64,000 bases of DNA from Terrabacter tumescens (GTDB lineage: Bacteria > Actinomycetota > Actinomycetes > Actinomycetales > Dermatophilaceae): assembly GCF_014646815.1 (NCBI RefSeq), contig NZ_BMNZ01000005.1:304394-368393 (forward strand). Direction: 5' to 3'. The notes beneath the pieces are model-generated. The model had not been told where the DNA came from and did not search any database. It worked only from the letters and a program-made list of their open reading frames with translations. Positions 35,210 through 44,382 of the stretch are shown piece after piece. Each line of letters begins with the position of its first letter. Within the stretch, counting starts at the first letter, position 1. The translations under genes and the position numbers were made by a program.

Positions 35210-36193
35210 ATGTCCGTGGAGGCACTCGCAGGCGGCACGCGCCGCCGACGCACGACCAAGTTCGGCATCGTCGGGGCGGGCGCCGTCGGCGCCACGCTGG
35301 CGTATGCCGCGTTGATGCGTGGCGTCGCCCAGAACGTCGCGCTCTTCGACGTCAACGCCGCCAAGGTGCACGCCGAGGCGCTCGACCTCAGCCACGGCAT
35401 CCAGTTCGTGCCGATGGCCCACGTCGACGGCTCGGACGACGTCGAGGTGCTCGCGGACTCGGACGTCATCGTCTTCACGGCCGGGGCCAAGCAGAAGCCC
35501 GGTCAGTCGCGGCTCGACCTCGCCGAGTCGACGATCGGCATCATGCGCGCGATCCTGCCGCGCCTCGTCGAGGTGGCCCCCGACGCCGTGCACGTCATGG
35601 TGACCAACCCCGTCGACGTCGTGACGTATGCCGCCCTGCAGGTCTCGGGACTGCCGCCGGAGCGCCTCTTCGGCTCGGGCACCGTGCTCGACTCGTCCCG
35701 GCTGCGCTTCCTGCTCGCCGAGCACACCGGGGTCGCGGCCCAGAGCGTGCACGCCTACGTCATCGGCGAGCACGGCGACTCCGAGCTGCCGCTGTGGTCG
35801 TCGGCCTCGATCGGCTCCGTGCCGCTGCTCCAGTGGCGCACCCCGGACGGGCGCATCGCGCTCGACGAGGAGGCCCGCGACCGCATCGCGACCGACGTCG
35901 TGCAGTCGGCCTACCGCGTCATCGAGGGCAAGGGCGCGACGAACTACGCCATCGGACTCGCCGCCACGCGCATCATCGAGGCGGTGCTCTACGACGAGCG
36001 CCGGATCCTCCCGGTCTCCTCGCTGCTCGAGGACTACTACGGCATCAGCGACGTGTGTCTCTCGGTGCCGGCGATCATCCACGCCGGCGGTGTCGGCGAG
36101 CGCATCGAGGTGCCGATGACCGACGCGGAGCTGTCCGGGCTGCGCGCGTCCGCCGAGGCCGTGCGTGGCACCGCGCGACGGTTCGGGTTCTGA
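35210..36193 (+). CDS. ldh: L-lactate dehydrogenase
   Basis: NAD-dependent L-lactate dehydrogenase of 327 residues that interconverts pyruvate and lactate. The Rossmann motif is FGIVGAGAVGATLAYA (about 18-33) followed by LFDVNAAKVHAEALDLSHG. The substrate loop GAKQKPGQSRLDL has the Gln and Arg pattern of LDH (malate dehydrogenase has Arg at the specificity position). TNPVDV and the catalytic-His motif VIGEHGDSELP are intact. A short basic N-terminal extension (residues 1-17) precedes the fold. ATG 35210 follows GGAGG by 5 nt. A TetR gene follows in the same direction and may control it. Confidence 0.93.
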   Translation: MSVEALAGGTRRRRTTKFGIVGAGAVGATLAYAALMRGVAQNVALFDVNAAKVHAEALDLSHGIQFVPMAHVDGSDDVEVLADSDVIVFTAGAKQKPGQSRLDLAESTIGIMRAILPRLVEVAPDAVHVMVTNPVDVVTYAALQVSGLPPERLFGSGTVLDSSRLRFLLAEHTGVAAQSVHAYVIGEHGDSELPLWSSASIGSVPLLQWRTPDGRIALDEEARDRIATDVVQSAYRVIEGKGATNYAIGLAATRIIEAVLYDERRILPVSSLLEDYYGISDVCLSVPAIIHAGGVGERIEVPMTDAELSGLRASAEAVRGTARRFGF

Positions 36194-36261
36194 CCGCGGC
36201 GCCGGCGTCCGTCCCGCGGCCGGGTGGCGCGTCTCGTCGAGCGCGGGAGCATGATGGGGGC

Positions 36262-37053
36262 GTGAGCCCGTCCGCCGCCTTCGACTCCGTCGGCTCCGTC
36301 GACTCCCTCGGTGCTGCAGACGGCCTCGACACCACCGACACCGGGGACGCCGTCGACCGCGTCGGCGCGGCCGGGCCCGCCGACGCGACGGGCAGCCCGT
36401 CTGGCGGCCCCGCGGCGCGAGGCACCTACCACCACGGCGACCTGCGACGCGCACTGCTCGAGGCCGGGACCGAGCTGGCCCGGGAGGGCGGCCCCGACAA
36501 GATCGTGCTGCGTGAGGCGACCCGCCGCGTCGGCGTCTCGGCCAACGCGGCCTACCGCCACTTCGCGGACCGTGACGCCCTGCTCGGCGAGGTGGTCTCG
36601 CGGGCCCAGGCGCGCGCCGCCGACGTCATCAGCGCCACCATGGACGCCGTCCCCGACGACCTCGGCCCCGGGGCCCGGGCGCGTGGCCGCTTCCGGGCGG
36701 TGGGCGTGGGCTACCTGCGCTTCGCGATGGATGAGCCGGGGCTGTTCCGCGCCGCCTTCGCCGTGCCAGTCGACCTCAGCCGGGCCGCGTCGCCGGACGC
36801 GGCCGGCGCCTGTGGGCGCACGCCCTTCCAGCTGCTGTCGGACTCGCTCGACGAGATGGTCGACGCCGGGGTCATATCCGACGACGAGCGCCCCGGCGCC
36901 GAGCTGCTCGCGTGGTCGGCCGTGCACGGCATGGCGATGCTGGCCCTCGAGGGCCCGCTGCGCGACCTGCCTCCGGGGGCCGTCGACGAGCTCGCCCCGC
37001 GGCTCGTTCGGATGGTCGACCTCGGGCTCGGCCTCTCCGACGTCACCGGCTGA
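36262..37053 (+). CDS. TetR-family regulator with long Asp/Ser/Gly N-terminus
   Basis: A 263-residue TetR-type repressor. The helix-turn-helix lies unusually deep, at about residues 55-100 (YHHGDLRRALLEAGTELARE, LREATRRVGVSANAAYRHFADRDALLGEVV). Before it are some 53 low-complexity residues rich in Asp, Ser, Gly and Ala. The C-terminal part (WSAVHGMAMLALEGPLRDLP) matches the WHG-type TetR ligand domain. The start GTG 36262 has CATGAT 6 nt upstream. An internal start near the YHHGDLR block cannot be excluded, in which case the leader is non-coding. Target unknown; ldh upstream is a candidate. Confidence 0.8.
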   Translation: MSPSAAFDSVGSVDSLGAADGLDTTDTGDAVDRVGAAGPADATGSPSGGPAARGTYHHGDLRRALLEAGTELAREGGPDKIVLREATRRVGVSANAAYRHFADRDALLGEVVSRAQARAADVISATMDAVPDDLGPGARARGRFRAVGVGYLRFAMDEPGLFRAAFAVPVDLSRAASPDAAGACGRTPFQLLSDSLDEMVDAGVISDDERPGAELLAWSAVHGMAMLALEGPLRDLPPGAVDELAPRLVRMVDLGLGLSDVTG

Positions 37054-37108
37054 CCGCGCTGACCGGGCTGACCGGGCGGGCCGGGCGCCTAGCGACCGGG
37101 CGTCCCGC

Positions 37109-37492
37109 TCAGACCCACTGCACGAGCTGGACGACGATCCCGTTCGGGTCTCGGTACTGCACGAAGCGCTCGCCCCACGGCTCCGTCTCCGGCGGGGTGA
37201 CGACGTCGACACCCTCGGCCACGAGCCGCTCGTGCCACGCGTCGAGGTCCTCGACGACGAAGGCGAGCAGCAGGCCATCTCGAGCCGATCCCGCCACCTC
37301 GGCGGGCTTGAAGCTCGGCAGGCCGGTGCGCAGGAAGACGATGTTCGAGCCGCCTCCGGGCTGGCGGAGCGAGACGAAACCGTCGTCGCGCATCTCGACC
37401 TCGAGCCCGAGGTGGGTGACGAGGAACTCGGCGGAGGCGTCCGGGTCGGGGACGTTGAGCGAGAGGGCGGAGCCGATGACTGCTCTGGACAT
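37109..37492 (-). CDS. VOC-family protein (glyoxalase/bleomycin-resistance fold)
   Basis: A 127-residue vicinal-oxygen-chelate protein with two beta-alpha-beta-beta-beta modules: ALSLNVPDPDASAEFLVTHLGLEVEMRDDGFVSL and LAFVVEDLDAWHERLVAEGVDVV, ending VQYRDPNGIVVQLVQW with the usual metal-side Glu replaced by Gln. It may bind a toxic small molecule or be an enzyme. It is divergent from a TetR gene across two copies of a palindromic operator, so its expression is very likely controlled by that repressor. ATG 37492 has AGAGG upstream. Confidence 0.87.
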   Translation of the reverse strand: MSRAVIGSALSLNVPDPDASAEFLVTHLGLEVEMRDDGFVSLRQPGGGSNIVFLRTGLPSFKPAEVAGSARDGLLLAFVVEDLDAWHERLVAEGVDVVTPPETEPWGERFVQYRDPNGIVVQLVQWV

Positions 37493-37504
37493 GAGGACCT
37501 CTTT

Positions 37505-37542
37505 CCGTACGGCGTACGGACATTAACGTACGGCATACGGAA
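37505..37542. promoter_or_regulatory. Tandem TetR-type operators between VOC and TetR genes
   Basis: CCGTAC-GGC-GTACGG (37505-37519) is a perfect inverted repeat. A second copy, CGTACGGCATACGGA (37528-37542), matches CGTACGGCGTACGGA (37506-37520) at 14 of 15 positions, with a 22-bp centre-to-centre spacing, two helical turns. They sit 13-50 bp before the VOC start and 40-77 bp before the TetR start. This is the expected form of an autoregulated TetR operator. Confidence 0.8.
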
Positions 37543-37581
37543 TCGTTCCCGACGCGATTCCACGGACGGAGGAGTCGACCG

Positions 37582-38325
37582 GTGGGCACCGTTGCACTGC
37601 TGTGGCGACACGAGCACCCCCTCCCGCCCCGCCCGGGCCGACGACCCACGATCACCCTCGACGCCGTGGTCGCCGCCGGCATCCACGAGGCCGACGAGCA
37701 GGGGCTGCACGACTTCTCCCTGCGCCGGGTCGCCCAGCGTCTCGGTGTCGGCGTCATGACGCTCTACGGGCACGTCGAGAACAGGTCCCAGCTCGTCGAG
37801 CTGATGGTCGACCAGTGCCGCCTCGACATGGAGTGGGCACCACTGACCGGGCCCTGGGCAGCGCGGCTCGAGCAGGTCGCCGACGAGAACCTCGCGCTGC
37901 TGGCCCGGCACCCGTGGCTCGCCCACGTCGAGACCGAGCGTGCCGTGCTCGGCCCCGGAACCCTCACGAAGTACGAGCGGGAGCTCGGCGCCGTGGACCC
38001 CCTGCCGCTGGACGACGTGGGCAAGGACCAGGCCCTGGCGCTCGTCCTGGACTTCGTCCGGTCGTCCGCGAGAGCCCTCGAGGCGGCCCGCGCCGAGCGC
38101 ACCGAGGAGACCCCCGAGCAGTGGTGGGCCCGCGAGGGCGCCGAGCTGGCCGCCCTGCAGGTCGAGGAGCGCTTCCCGCTCGCCGCCCGGGTCGGACAGG
38201 CCACCGGTGAGGCGACGAACGCCGCCGCCGATGCGGCCGCGGCCCACGTGTTCGGTCTCGCCGTCCTGCTCGACGGGCTCGCAGCTCGAGCGGGCGTCTC
38301 CCGGGAGCGCTCGGCACCTGCCTAG
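37582..38325 (+). CDS. TetR-family repressor (TetR_C type)
   Basis: A 247-residue regulator with an N-terminal helix-turn-helix (about 22-70; TLDAVVAAGIHEADEQGLHDFSLRRVAQRLGVGVMTLYGHVENRSQLVELM) and a C-terminal ligand domain of the tetracycline-repressor class (about 80-235). The leader MGTVALLWRHEHPLPPRPGRRP is typical of this subgroup. It is divergent from a VOC gene and the shared 89-bp gap has two palindromic operator copies, so it probably represses both. GTG 37582 follows GGAGGAG by a suitable distance. Confidence 0.87.
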   Translation: MGTVALLWRHEHPLPPRPGRRPTITLDAVVAAGIHEADEQGLHDFSLRRVAQRLGVGVMTLYGHVENRSQLVELMVDQCRLDMEWAPLTGPWAARLEQVADENLALLARHPWLAHVETERAVLGPGTLTKYERELGAVDPLPLDDVGKDQALALVLDFVRSSARALEAARAERTEETPEQWWAREGAELAALQVEERFPLAARVGQATGEATNAAADAAAAHVFGLAVLLDGLAARAGVSRERSAPA

Positions 38326-38334
38326 GGTGGACCC

Positions 38335-39159
38335 GTGACCAGCGAGACCCGCGACAGCACGAGCCACGAGCTCGACCGCGACACGGCAGCCTTCTACCGC
38401 CGGATCGGCCCCGGGCTCTACGCCCCGACCGTCCACGTGCAGGGCGCGTGGCGCGACGACGAGCAGCACATGGCCCCGGTCAGCGGCATCCTCGCCCACG
38501 AGATCGACCTGCACGAGCCGCGCGAGGGCATGCAGCTCGCGCGGATCTCCTTCGACATCCTCGGGTTGATCCCTGCGCGGCCCAGCCGCATCGAGGTCCG
38601 TACGACTCGCCCCGGCCGCACCATCGAGCTCGTCGAGGCGACGATGGTCGTCGACGACCGGGCCGTCGTGCGCGCCCACGCCTGGCGGCTCGCCGAGCAC
38701 GACTCCGAGCCGGTCGCGGGCGTCGAGCTCGAGCCGATCCCGGGGCCCGAGGCCATGGAGCCGTGGGCCGGGGCCGACACGTGGGAGGGCGGCTACATCG
38801 AGGGCCTCGAGTTCCGCGTCGACCCCGAGCGCCGGCCCGGACGCACCCGCGCCTGGATCCGCGCAGGTCACCCTCTGATCGAAGGTGAGTCCTGCTCTCC
38901 CACAGCCGATCTCGTCCGCCTCGCGGACACCGCGAACGGCATCGCCGTGCGCGTCTCACCCCGCGAGTGGATGTTCCCCAACGTCGACCTCAGCGTCCAC
39001 CTCTTCCGCGAGCCCGTGCGCGGCTGGGTCGGCTTCGACACCCGCGTCACCATGGGCCCGACCGGGCTGGGGCTGACCTCGACGACCCTGCACGACGAGC
39101 AGGGACCCGTCGGTCGCGCCGAGCAGATCCTCACGGTCCGCCGGATGCCCGGCGCCTGA
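38335..39159 (+). CDS. Thioesterase-like (hotdog-fold) protein
   Basis: A 274-residue protein with two hotdog-like halves, as in TesB-type acyl-CoA thioesterases. Blocks include YAPTVHVQGAWRDDEQHMAPVSGILAHEI, RISFDILGLIPARPSRIEVRTTRPGRTIELVEATM, LVRLADTANGIAVRVSPREWMFPNVDLSVHLFREP and a final VTMGPTGLGLTSTTLHDEQG. It probably hydrolyses an acyl-CoA in the cytoplasm; chain-length preference is unknown. TAGGGT (38323-38328) lies 6 nt before GTG 38335 and there is no Shine-Dalgarno, so the mRNA is likely leaderless, although the gene is only 9 bp after the TetR stop. Confidence 0.85.
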   Translation: MTSETRDSTSHELDRDTAAFYRRIGPGLYAPTVHVQGAWRDDEQHMAPVSGILAHEIDLHEPREGMQLARISFDILGLIPARPSRIEVRTTRPGRTIELVEATMVVDDRAVVRAHAWRLAEHDSEPVAGVELEPIPGPEAMEPWAGADTWEGGYIEGLEFRVDPERRPGRTRAWIRAGHPLIEGESCSPTADLVRLADTANGIAVRVSPREWMFPNVDLSVHLFREPVRGWVGFDTRVTMGPTGLGLTSTTLHDEQGPVGRAEQILTVRRMPGA

Positions 39160-39351
39160 CGCACCCGGCGGTCCCGAGCCGCAGGACCGTCCCGGAACCC
39201 GGTCGAGGACGGCGACAACTTTCCGGCGGGACGACGCGTCGAGGGTGGTGTCGGTACGCCGCGCCAAAGCGGGTGCCGCCTGCCACAATGAAGGGCGCGA
39301 CCGCGCCGACACTCACCCGCCGCAACGCGGTCCGGACACAGGGGACACACC

Positions 39352-40749
39352 ATGAGGACCATCCGCATGGCCAGACAACGCACCGTCGGCGGGGTCGCCA
39401 CGGGACTCGTCATCGCCGCGCTCGTCGCCACCGGGTCGGCCGCGCACGCCGACCCGCTGACGGGCACACCGACCCCGTCGACCAGCTCGTCAGGTTCGAC
39501 CGCGAGCAGCCTTGCGGCTGAGGGCGATCCGACCGACACGACGACCACCACCACGACCACCAGCGAGTCGACGACCACGACGACGACGGCGACCGAGACG
39601 GCGACGACCACGCCGACGACGCCGGTCCCGACCGCGACGGCGACGCGCCCCATCACGCCGAGCCCGGTCGTCATCGCCGCCGGCACCATCAGCGACCGGG
39701 TCAAGGACGTCCAGGTCAGGCTCCGGCTCGTCAAGCCCGCCTACTGGACCTACGCGATCAACGGCCGCTACGGCGTACTCCTCGGACAGAGCGTCCTCGC
39801 CTTCCAGCGCGACCAGAGACTCCCCCTGTCGGGCGTGCTCGACCAGCGCACGTGGCGCCGGCTCGTGGCCGTCACCGCGACCCGCACCCTGCTGGCGCGC
39901 GACAGCAGCGGCAACGCCGTCAAGGACCTCCAGGTCCGTCTGCGCGCTGCCGGCGCCACCTACTGGCCGTATGCCGTCAACGGCTACTTCGGGTGGACCG
40001 TGGGCCAGCGCGTGAGCACCTTCCAGCGCGACCAGGACCTGCCGCAGTCCGGCGTGCTCGACCAGCGCACGTGGAGCCGTCTCGTCGCGCTGACGGCCAC
40101 CCCGGTCGTCCTCAACGCGTCGTCACCGAAGGCCAACCTCCAGGAGCTGCAGCGCCGCCTGGGCGCCAGGGGTCTCTGGCCGTATGCGTTCTCGGGCTCC
40201 TACGGCGTGACGCTGGGCCAGAAGGTCCTGGCCTTCCAGCGCGCCTACGACCTCCCGCAGTCGGGCACCGTCGACCGCCGCACCTGGGCCCGACTGGTGG
40301 CCCTCACCTACACCGCCGGCACGTTCGACAAGCACCGCTACTACTCCGGCCTGCGACCGCTCATGCCGACGCTCTCCTCGCTCGACCAGCGCTGCCGCAC
40401 CGGGCGCGTCATGTGCGTCGACAAGAGCACCCGCACCCTGACGTGGGTCGTCGACGGCAAGCCCCTCATGGTCATGTGGGCCAGGTTCGGCGGCCCGGGC
40501 CGCGAGACCCGCGAGGGGACCTTCCGCGTCTCGCGCATGTACGAGTACGTCATCTCCAACCTCTACTTCACCCCGATGCCGTACTCCATGTTCTTCTCCG
40601 GCGGTCAGGCCGTGCACTATTCGTCGAACTTCGCCCGCATCGGCTATGCCGGCTCGAGCCACGGCTGCGTCAACATCGCCGACCTCGCCCAGGTGAAGTC
40701 GCTCTTCTTCAAGGTGCGCGTCGGTGACAAGGTCGTCGTCCACCCCTGA
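39352..40749 (+). CDS. L,D-transpeptidase with three peptidoglycan-binding repeats
   Basis: Exported cell-wall enzyme of 465 residues. The signal peptide is at about 1-34 (VATGLVIAALVATGSAAHA). A Thr-rich linker (40-105) follows, then three PG_binding_1 repeats of about 60 residues, each ending in FQRDQxLPxSGVLDQRTWxRLVAxT. The last 130 residues are the YkuD catalytic domain with the HYSSNF His and SSHGCVNI, Cys439 being the nucleophile. L,D-transpeptidases make 3-3 crosslinks or attach proteins to meso-DAP peptidoglycan. The repeats should dock it on the wall. ATG 39352. Confidence 0.93.
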   Translation: MRTIRMARQRTVGGVATGLVIAALVATGSAAHADPLTGTPTPSTSSSGSTASSLAAEGDPTDTTTTTTTTSESTTTTTTATETATTTPTTPVPTATATRPITPSPVVIAAGTISDRVKDVQVRLRLVKPAYWTYAINGRYGVLLGQSVLAFQRDQRLPLSGVLDQRTWRRLVAVTATRTLLARDSSGNAVKDLQVRLRAAGATYWPYAVNGYFGWTVGQRVSTFQRDQDLPQSGVLDQRTWSRLVALTATPVVLNASSPKANLQELQRRLGARGLWPYAFSGSYGVTLGQKVLAFQRAYDLPQSGTVDRRTWARLVALTYTAGTFDKHRYYSGLRPLMPTLSSLDQRCRTGRVMCVDKSTRTLTWVVDGKPLMVMWARFGGPGRETREGTFRVSRMYEYVISNLYFTPMPYSMFFSGGQAVHYSSNFARIGYAGSSHGCVNIADLAQVKSLFFKVRVGDKVVVHP

Positions 40750-40835
40750 CCTGACGCGTCCGGTGGACGAGCGGCGTTGTCAGCCGAGCAAACCCGATCA
40801 AGTGGTCGGGTCGGACCAGCGCGCAGGATCGTGAC

Positions 40836-41759
40836 GTGACCGGTTCCCGAGACACCTTCGCCGCCTGGCTGGACGTGCTCGTCGACACCCTCGACGAGCC
40901 CGGCCTGACGGGAGAGCAGATCGCGGACCGGCTGCACCTGTCACGGTTCCACCTCGACCGGATCATCAGCGCCGCCGCGGGTGAGGCGCCGAGCGCCCTG
41001 CGCCGCAGGGTCCTGCTGGAGCGCTCCGCGTTCCGTCTCGCGGCGAGCCGTCGCCCCGTCCTCGACGTCGCCGTCGAGGCGGGCTACGGCTCGCACGAGG
41101 CGTTCACGCGGGCGTTCCGCCGCGCGTACGGCACAACGCCGTCCGCGTGGCGCGCCCGTCCGGGCGTCATCCGTCTCGAGGTGACCAACGACATCCACTT
41201 CCACCCACCCGGCGGCATCCGCCTGCCGGCCCAGCGAAGGGTCACCGCCATGGATCTCGTGCAGAAGATGGTCGAGCACCACATCTGGCTCACCAGCCAG
41301 CTCATCGAGTGCGCCACCCAGCTCACGGACGAGCAGCTCGACGAGCCCATCGTCGTCAACGTCGACGACGACCCCGACCCGTCGACGCTGCGGCGCATCA
41401 TCAGCCGCCTCGTCGGGCAGATGGCCATGTGGAACGCCACCATGGCGAGCCGCGAGTACGACTTCTCGCTCGAGGAGCACGAGTCGCTCACGTCGGCGAG
41501 GCGCCGGCTCGCCGAGGCGGCGCCGGTCTTCCTCGACCACGTGCGTCAGGCCACCGACCAGGGGCGCCTCGACGACGTGTTCGTCGACGCGACGTGCGAC
41601 CCGCCCTACGTGTGCTCCTACGGGGCGATGATCGGCCACGTGCTGACGTTCGCCGCTCACCGGCGCACCCTGGCGGTCCGCTCTCTCGACAAGCACGGTG
41701 TCGGCCGGCTCGGGTGGGGCGACCCCATCGAGTGGATCGACGCAGCGCACCGCGCCTGA
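40836..41759 (+). CDS. AraC-type HTH fused to a DinB-like domain
   Basis: A 307-residue fusion. The AraC helix-turn-helix pair is at about 5-105 (LTGEQIADRLHLSRFHLDRIISAAAGEAPSALRRRVLLERSAFRLA and VAVEAGYGSHEAFTRAFRRAYGTTPSAWR). A DinB-like four-helix bundle follows at about 130-300 (VQKMVEHHIWLTSQLIECATQLTDEQLD, ISRLVGQMAMWNATMASREY, YGAMIGHVLTFAAHRR), with His at the usual three metal positions. DinB proteins are metal-dependent thiol transferases, so the protein may sense a thiol or electrophile through this domain. GTG 40836 has CAGGAT 6 nt upstream. Confidence 0.85.
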   Translation: MTGSRDTFAAWLDVLVDTLDEPGLTGEQIADRLHLSRFHLDRIISAAAGEAPSALRRRVLLERSAFRLAASRRPVLDVAVEAGYGSHEAFTRAFRRAYGTTPSAWRARPGVIRLEVTNDIHFHPPGGIRLPAQRRVTAMDLVQKMVEHHIWLTSQLIECATQLTDEQLDEPIVVNVDDDPDPSTLRRIISRLVGQMAMWNATMASREYDFSLEEHESLTSARRRLAEAAPVFLDHVRQATDQGRLDDVFVDATCDPPYVCSYGAMIGHVLTFAAHRRTLAVRSLDKHGVGRLGWGDPIEWIDAAHRA

Positions 41760-41786
41760 CGGCATACGCCCTCGGCCCGTGAACGT

Positions 41787-41839
41787 GCTTCGGTCCGGCG
41801 ACCTGTCACCCGAACGGGTGCAGATCGCCGGACCGAAGC
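41787..41839. terminator. Perfect 15-bp inverted repeat enclosing a second hairpin
   Basis: GCTTCGGTCCGGCGA (41787-41801) is perfectly complementary to TCGCCGGACCGAAGC (41825-41839). Inside, CACCC (41807-41811) pairs with GGGTG (41816-41820). The nested structure lies between the convergent AraC-DinB and OsmC genes and has no U tract. It resembles the element at 1967-2036 in architecture but not in sequence. Confidence 0.7.
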
Positions 41840-41867
41840 GCTGTCTCGGGACCCAGGGGGCCTGCGG

Positions 41868-42332
41868 TCACTCGACGGTCGTCGTGACCGGCGTGCCCAT
41901 CTCGACGGTGCGGCTCACCGTGCACCACTCGTCGTGCGAGCGCTTGACGAGCTTGGGCAGCATCTCGCGCGCGGCGTCACCGCCGTCTCCCTCGGGGAAG
42001 CGGACGCGGAAGCGCACCTCGATGTCCTGCAGGTGGTTGCCGTGCTCGTCCTTGACCTTGTCGGCCGTCACCTCGATCTCGAACTGCTCGGGCTCGGCAC
42101 GGCGCGTCGTCACGGTGTCGACGTCGACGGCGGTGCAGCCGGCGATGCCGGCGAGGAGCAGCTCGACCGGCGAGAGCTCGTCGGTGCCGGAGCTCAGCGT
42201 GATCGAGCCGCCGCGGTCGTTGCGCGCGGTGTAGCGGCCGACGCTGTCACGGGTCAGCGTGACGCGGCGCAGGTCCTTCGGGTCCCTCTCGGAGGTGCTG
42301 GCGGTCGTGCTGTCGGTCGGGCTCTCGCTCAT
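41868..42332 (-). CDS. OsmC/Ohr-family peroxiredoxin
   Basis: A 154-residue OsmC-family protein. The two reactive Cys are present in LLLAGIAGCTAVDVDTVTTRR and HDEWCTVSRTVEMGTPV, and the first strand block (GRYTARNDRGGSITLSSGTDELSPVELLL) fits the family. Such proteins reduce organic hydroperoxides with thiol help. A Ser/Thr-rich disordered leader (1-20) precedes the fold. ATG 42332. It follows the LLM oxidoreductase gene by 49 bp on the same strand. Confidence 0.9.
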   Translation of the reverse strand: MSESPTDSTTASTSERDPKDLRRVTLTRDSVGRYTARNDRGGSITLSSGTDELSPVELLLAGIAGCTAVDVDTVTTRRAEPEQFEIEVTADKVKDEHGNHLQDIEVRFRVRFPEGDGGDAAREMLPKLVKRSHDEWCTVSRTVEMGTPVTTTVE

Positions 42333-42381
42333 GGGTGCAGCCTCTCAGAGGTCGGGTTCGGGGCGGCGCCGGGTCCGTGGC

Positions 42382-43395
<1,014 letters not shown>

Positions 43396-43489
43396 GTGGG
43401 TGCCAACAGGCAGCGTGGGGCGCGGTATTCCGAGGCCGTATGCCGGGTGCACCCTCCCGCGCCCACGGCGGGCCGGGCCTCCCCTTCCC

Positions 43490-43870
43490 TCACCCGAGCA
43501 GGTGACCGACGCCGATCCCGGCGGCGGCTGCGGCGACGCCGAGGACGAGGGTGGTCGCGGCGTACCCGATGCCGGTGCCCCGCCCTTCGGCGAGCCAGAG
43601 GCGCATCGACTCGACCGACGCCGTGCTGAAGGTCGTGTAGCCCCCGCAGAAGCCGGTGCCGATGATCGCCTTGACCGCCGCCCCCGACGAGTCGGCCGAC
43701 GACAGGGCGAACAGCCCGGTCAGCAGACCGAGCAGGAACGACCCCGTCACGTTGATGACGACGGTGCCGACCGGCATACGCAGGCGGTTCCGGCGGGCGA
43801 TGGCACCGTCCGTCACGAAGCGGGTCAGGGCACCCGCCCCACCCGCGAGGGCGATCAGCAGCGTCGTCAT
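43490..43870 (-). CDS. crcB: Fluoride channel subunit CrcB (Fluc), copy 1
   Basis: A 126-residue four-helix CrcB/Fluc protein. It has [10 protein letters not shown] in helix 1, [14 protein letters not shown] in helix 2 with the pore Asn, and [16 protein letters not shown] in helix 3. The family Phe-box is normally TTFSTF; here the second Phe is Ala. It is the last gene of a riboswitch-led operon (USP, CrcB, CrcB). Fluc channels are dual-topology dimers that let fluoride leave the cell. The ATG 43870 overlaps the preceding CrcB stop by 4 bp. Confidence 0.93.
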   Translation of the reverse strand: MTTLLIALAGGAGALTRFVTDGAIARRNRLRMPVGTVVINVTGSFLLGLLTGLFALSSADSSGAAVKAIIGTGFCGGYTTFSTASVESMRLWLAEGRGTGIGYAATTLVLGVAAAAAGIGVGHLLG

Positions 43871-44382
43871 CGGGTCGGCTCCCCGGCGCGGTGGCCGAAG
43901 GCCCGGCGCGCGAGGCGGTAGCCGGCCGCGGCAGCCGTCACGCCGAGCACCACGCTGCCGACGGCGTACGACAGCCCCACGGCGAGGCTCTGCGGGGTCA
44001 GTCGTTCGACGGCCTCGACCGCGAAGGTGCTGTAGGTCGTGAAGCCGCCGAGGACGCCCGTGCCGAGGCCGAGACGCGCGACGCGTCGGCTGCCCTCGTC
44101 GGGGCCGGTGCGCGCGAGCGACTCGAGAAGCAGCCCCAGCAGCAGGGACCCGACGACGTTGATGACCAGGGTCGTCCACGGCACCTCCCCCGGACGTGCC
44201 GGCGCGGCCTGCTCGAGCAGCGATCGCACGAGCGTGCCCACGGCGCCGCCCACGAAGATGACCACCCCGAGCAGCGGCGACCGCCTCAGCACCCCACCGG
44301 CGGGGCGTGCGGGCGTCCTTGCAGCAGAGGCGGGCTCGAGGTCGGCATCGACCTCCGGGTCGAGGTGGCGGTCGTCGCTCAC
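43867..44382 (-). CDS. crcB: Fluoride channel subunit CrcB (Fluc), copy 2
   Basis: A 171-residue CrcB protein with a charged N-terminal extension (about 1-45, starting VSDDRHLDPEVDADLEP). It has four helices including GGAVGTLVRSLLEQ, LVINVVGSLLLGLLLES with the pore Asn, and GVLGGFTTYSTFAVEAVE. Here the first Phe of TTFSTF is Tyr and the second is kept, the reverse of the other copy, so the pair probably makes an obligate heterodimer. GTG 44382 overlaps the USP stop by 4 bp (GTGA). Confidence 0.92.
   Translation of the reverse strand: MSDDRHLDPEVDADLEPASAARTPARPAGGVLRRSPLLGVVIFVGGAVGTLVRSLLEQAAPARPGEVPWTTLVINVVGSLLLGLLLESLARTGPDEGSRRVARLGLGTGVLGGFTTYSTFAVEAVERLTPQSLAVGLSYAVGSVVLGVTAAAAGYRLARRAFGHRAGEPTR

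Noticed and set aside
36037-38871. 944-codon reverse frame across ldh end, both TetR genes and the thioesterase start
   Set aside because: It covers genes with clear motifs on the other strand; only the VOC gene on this strand, in another frame, is real.
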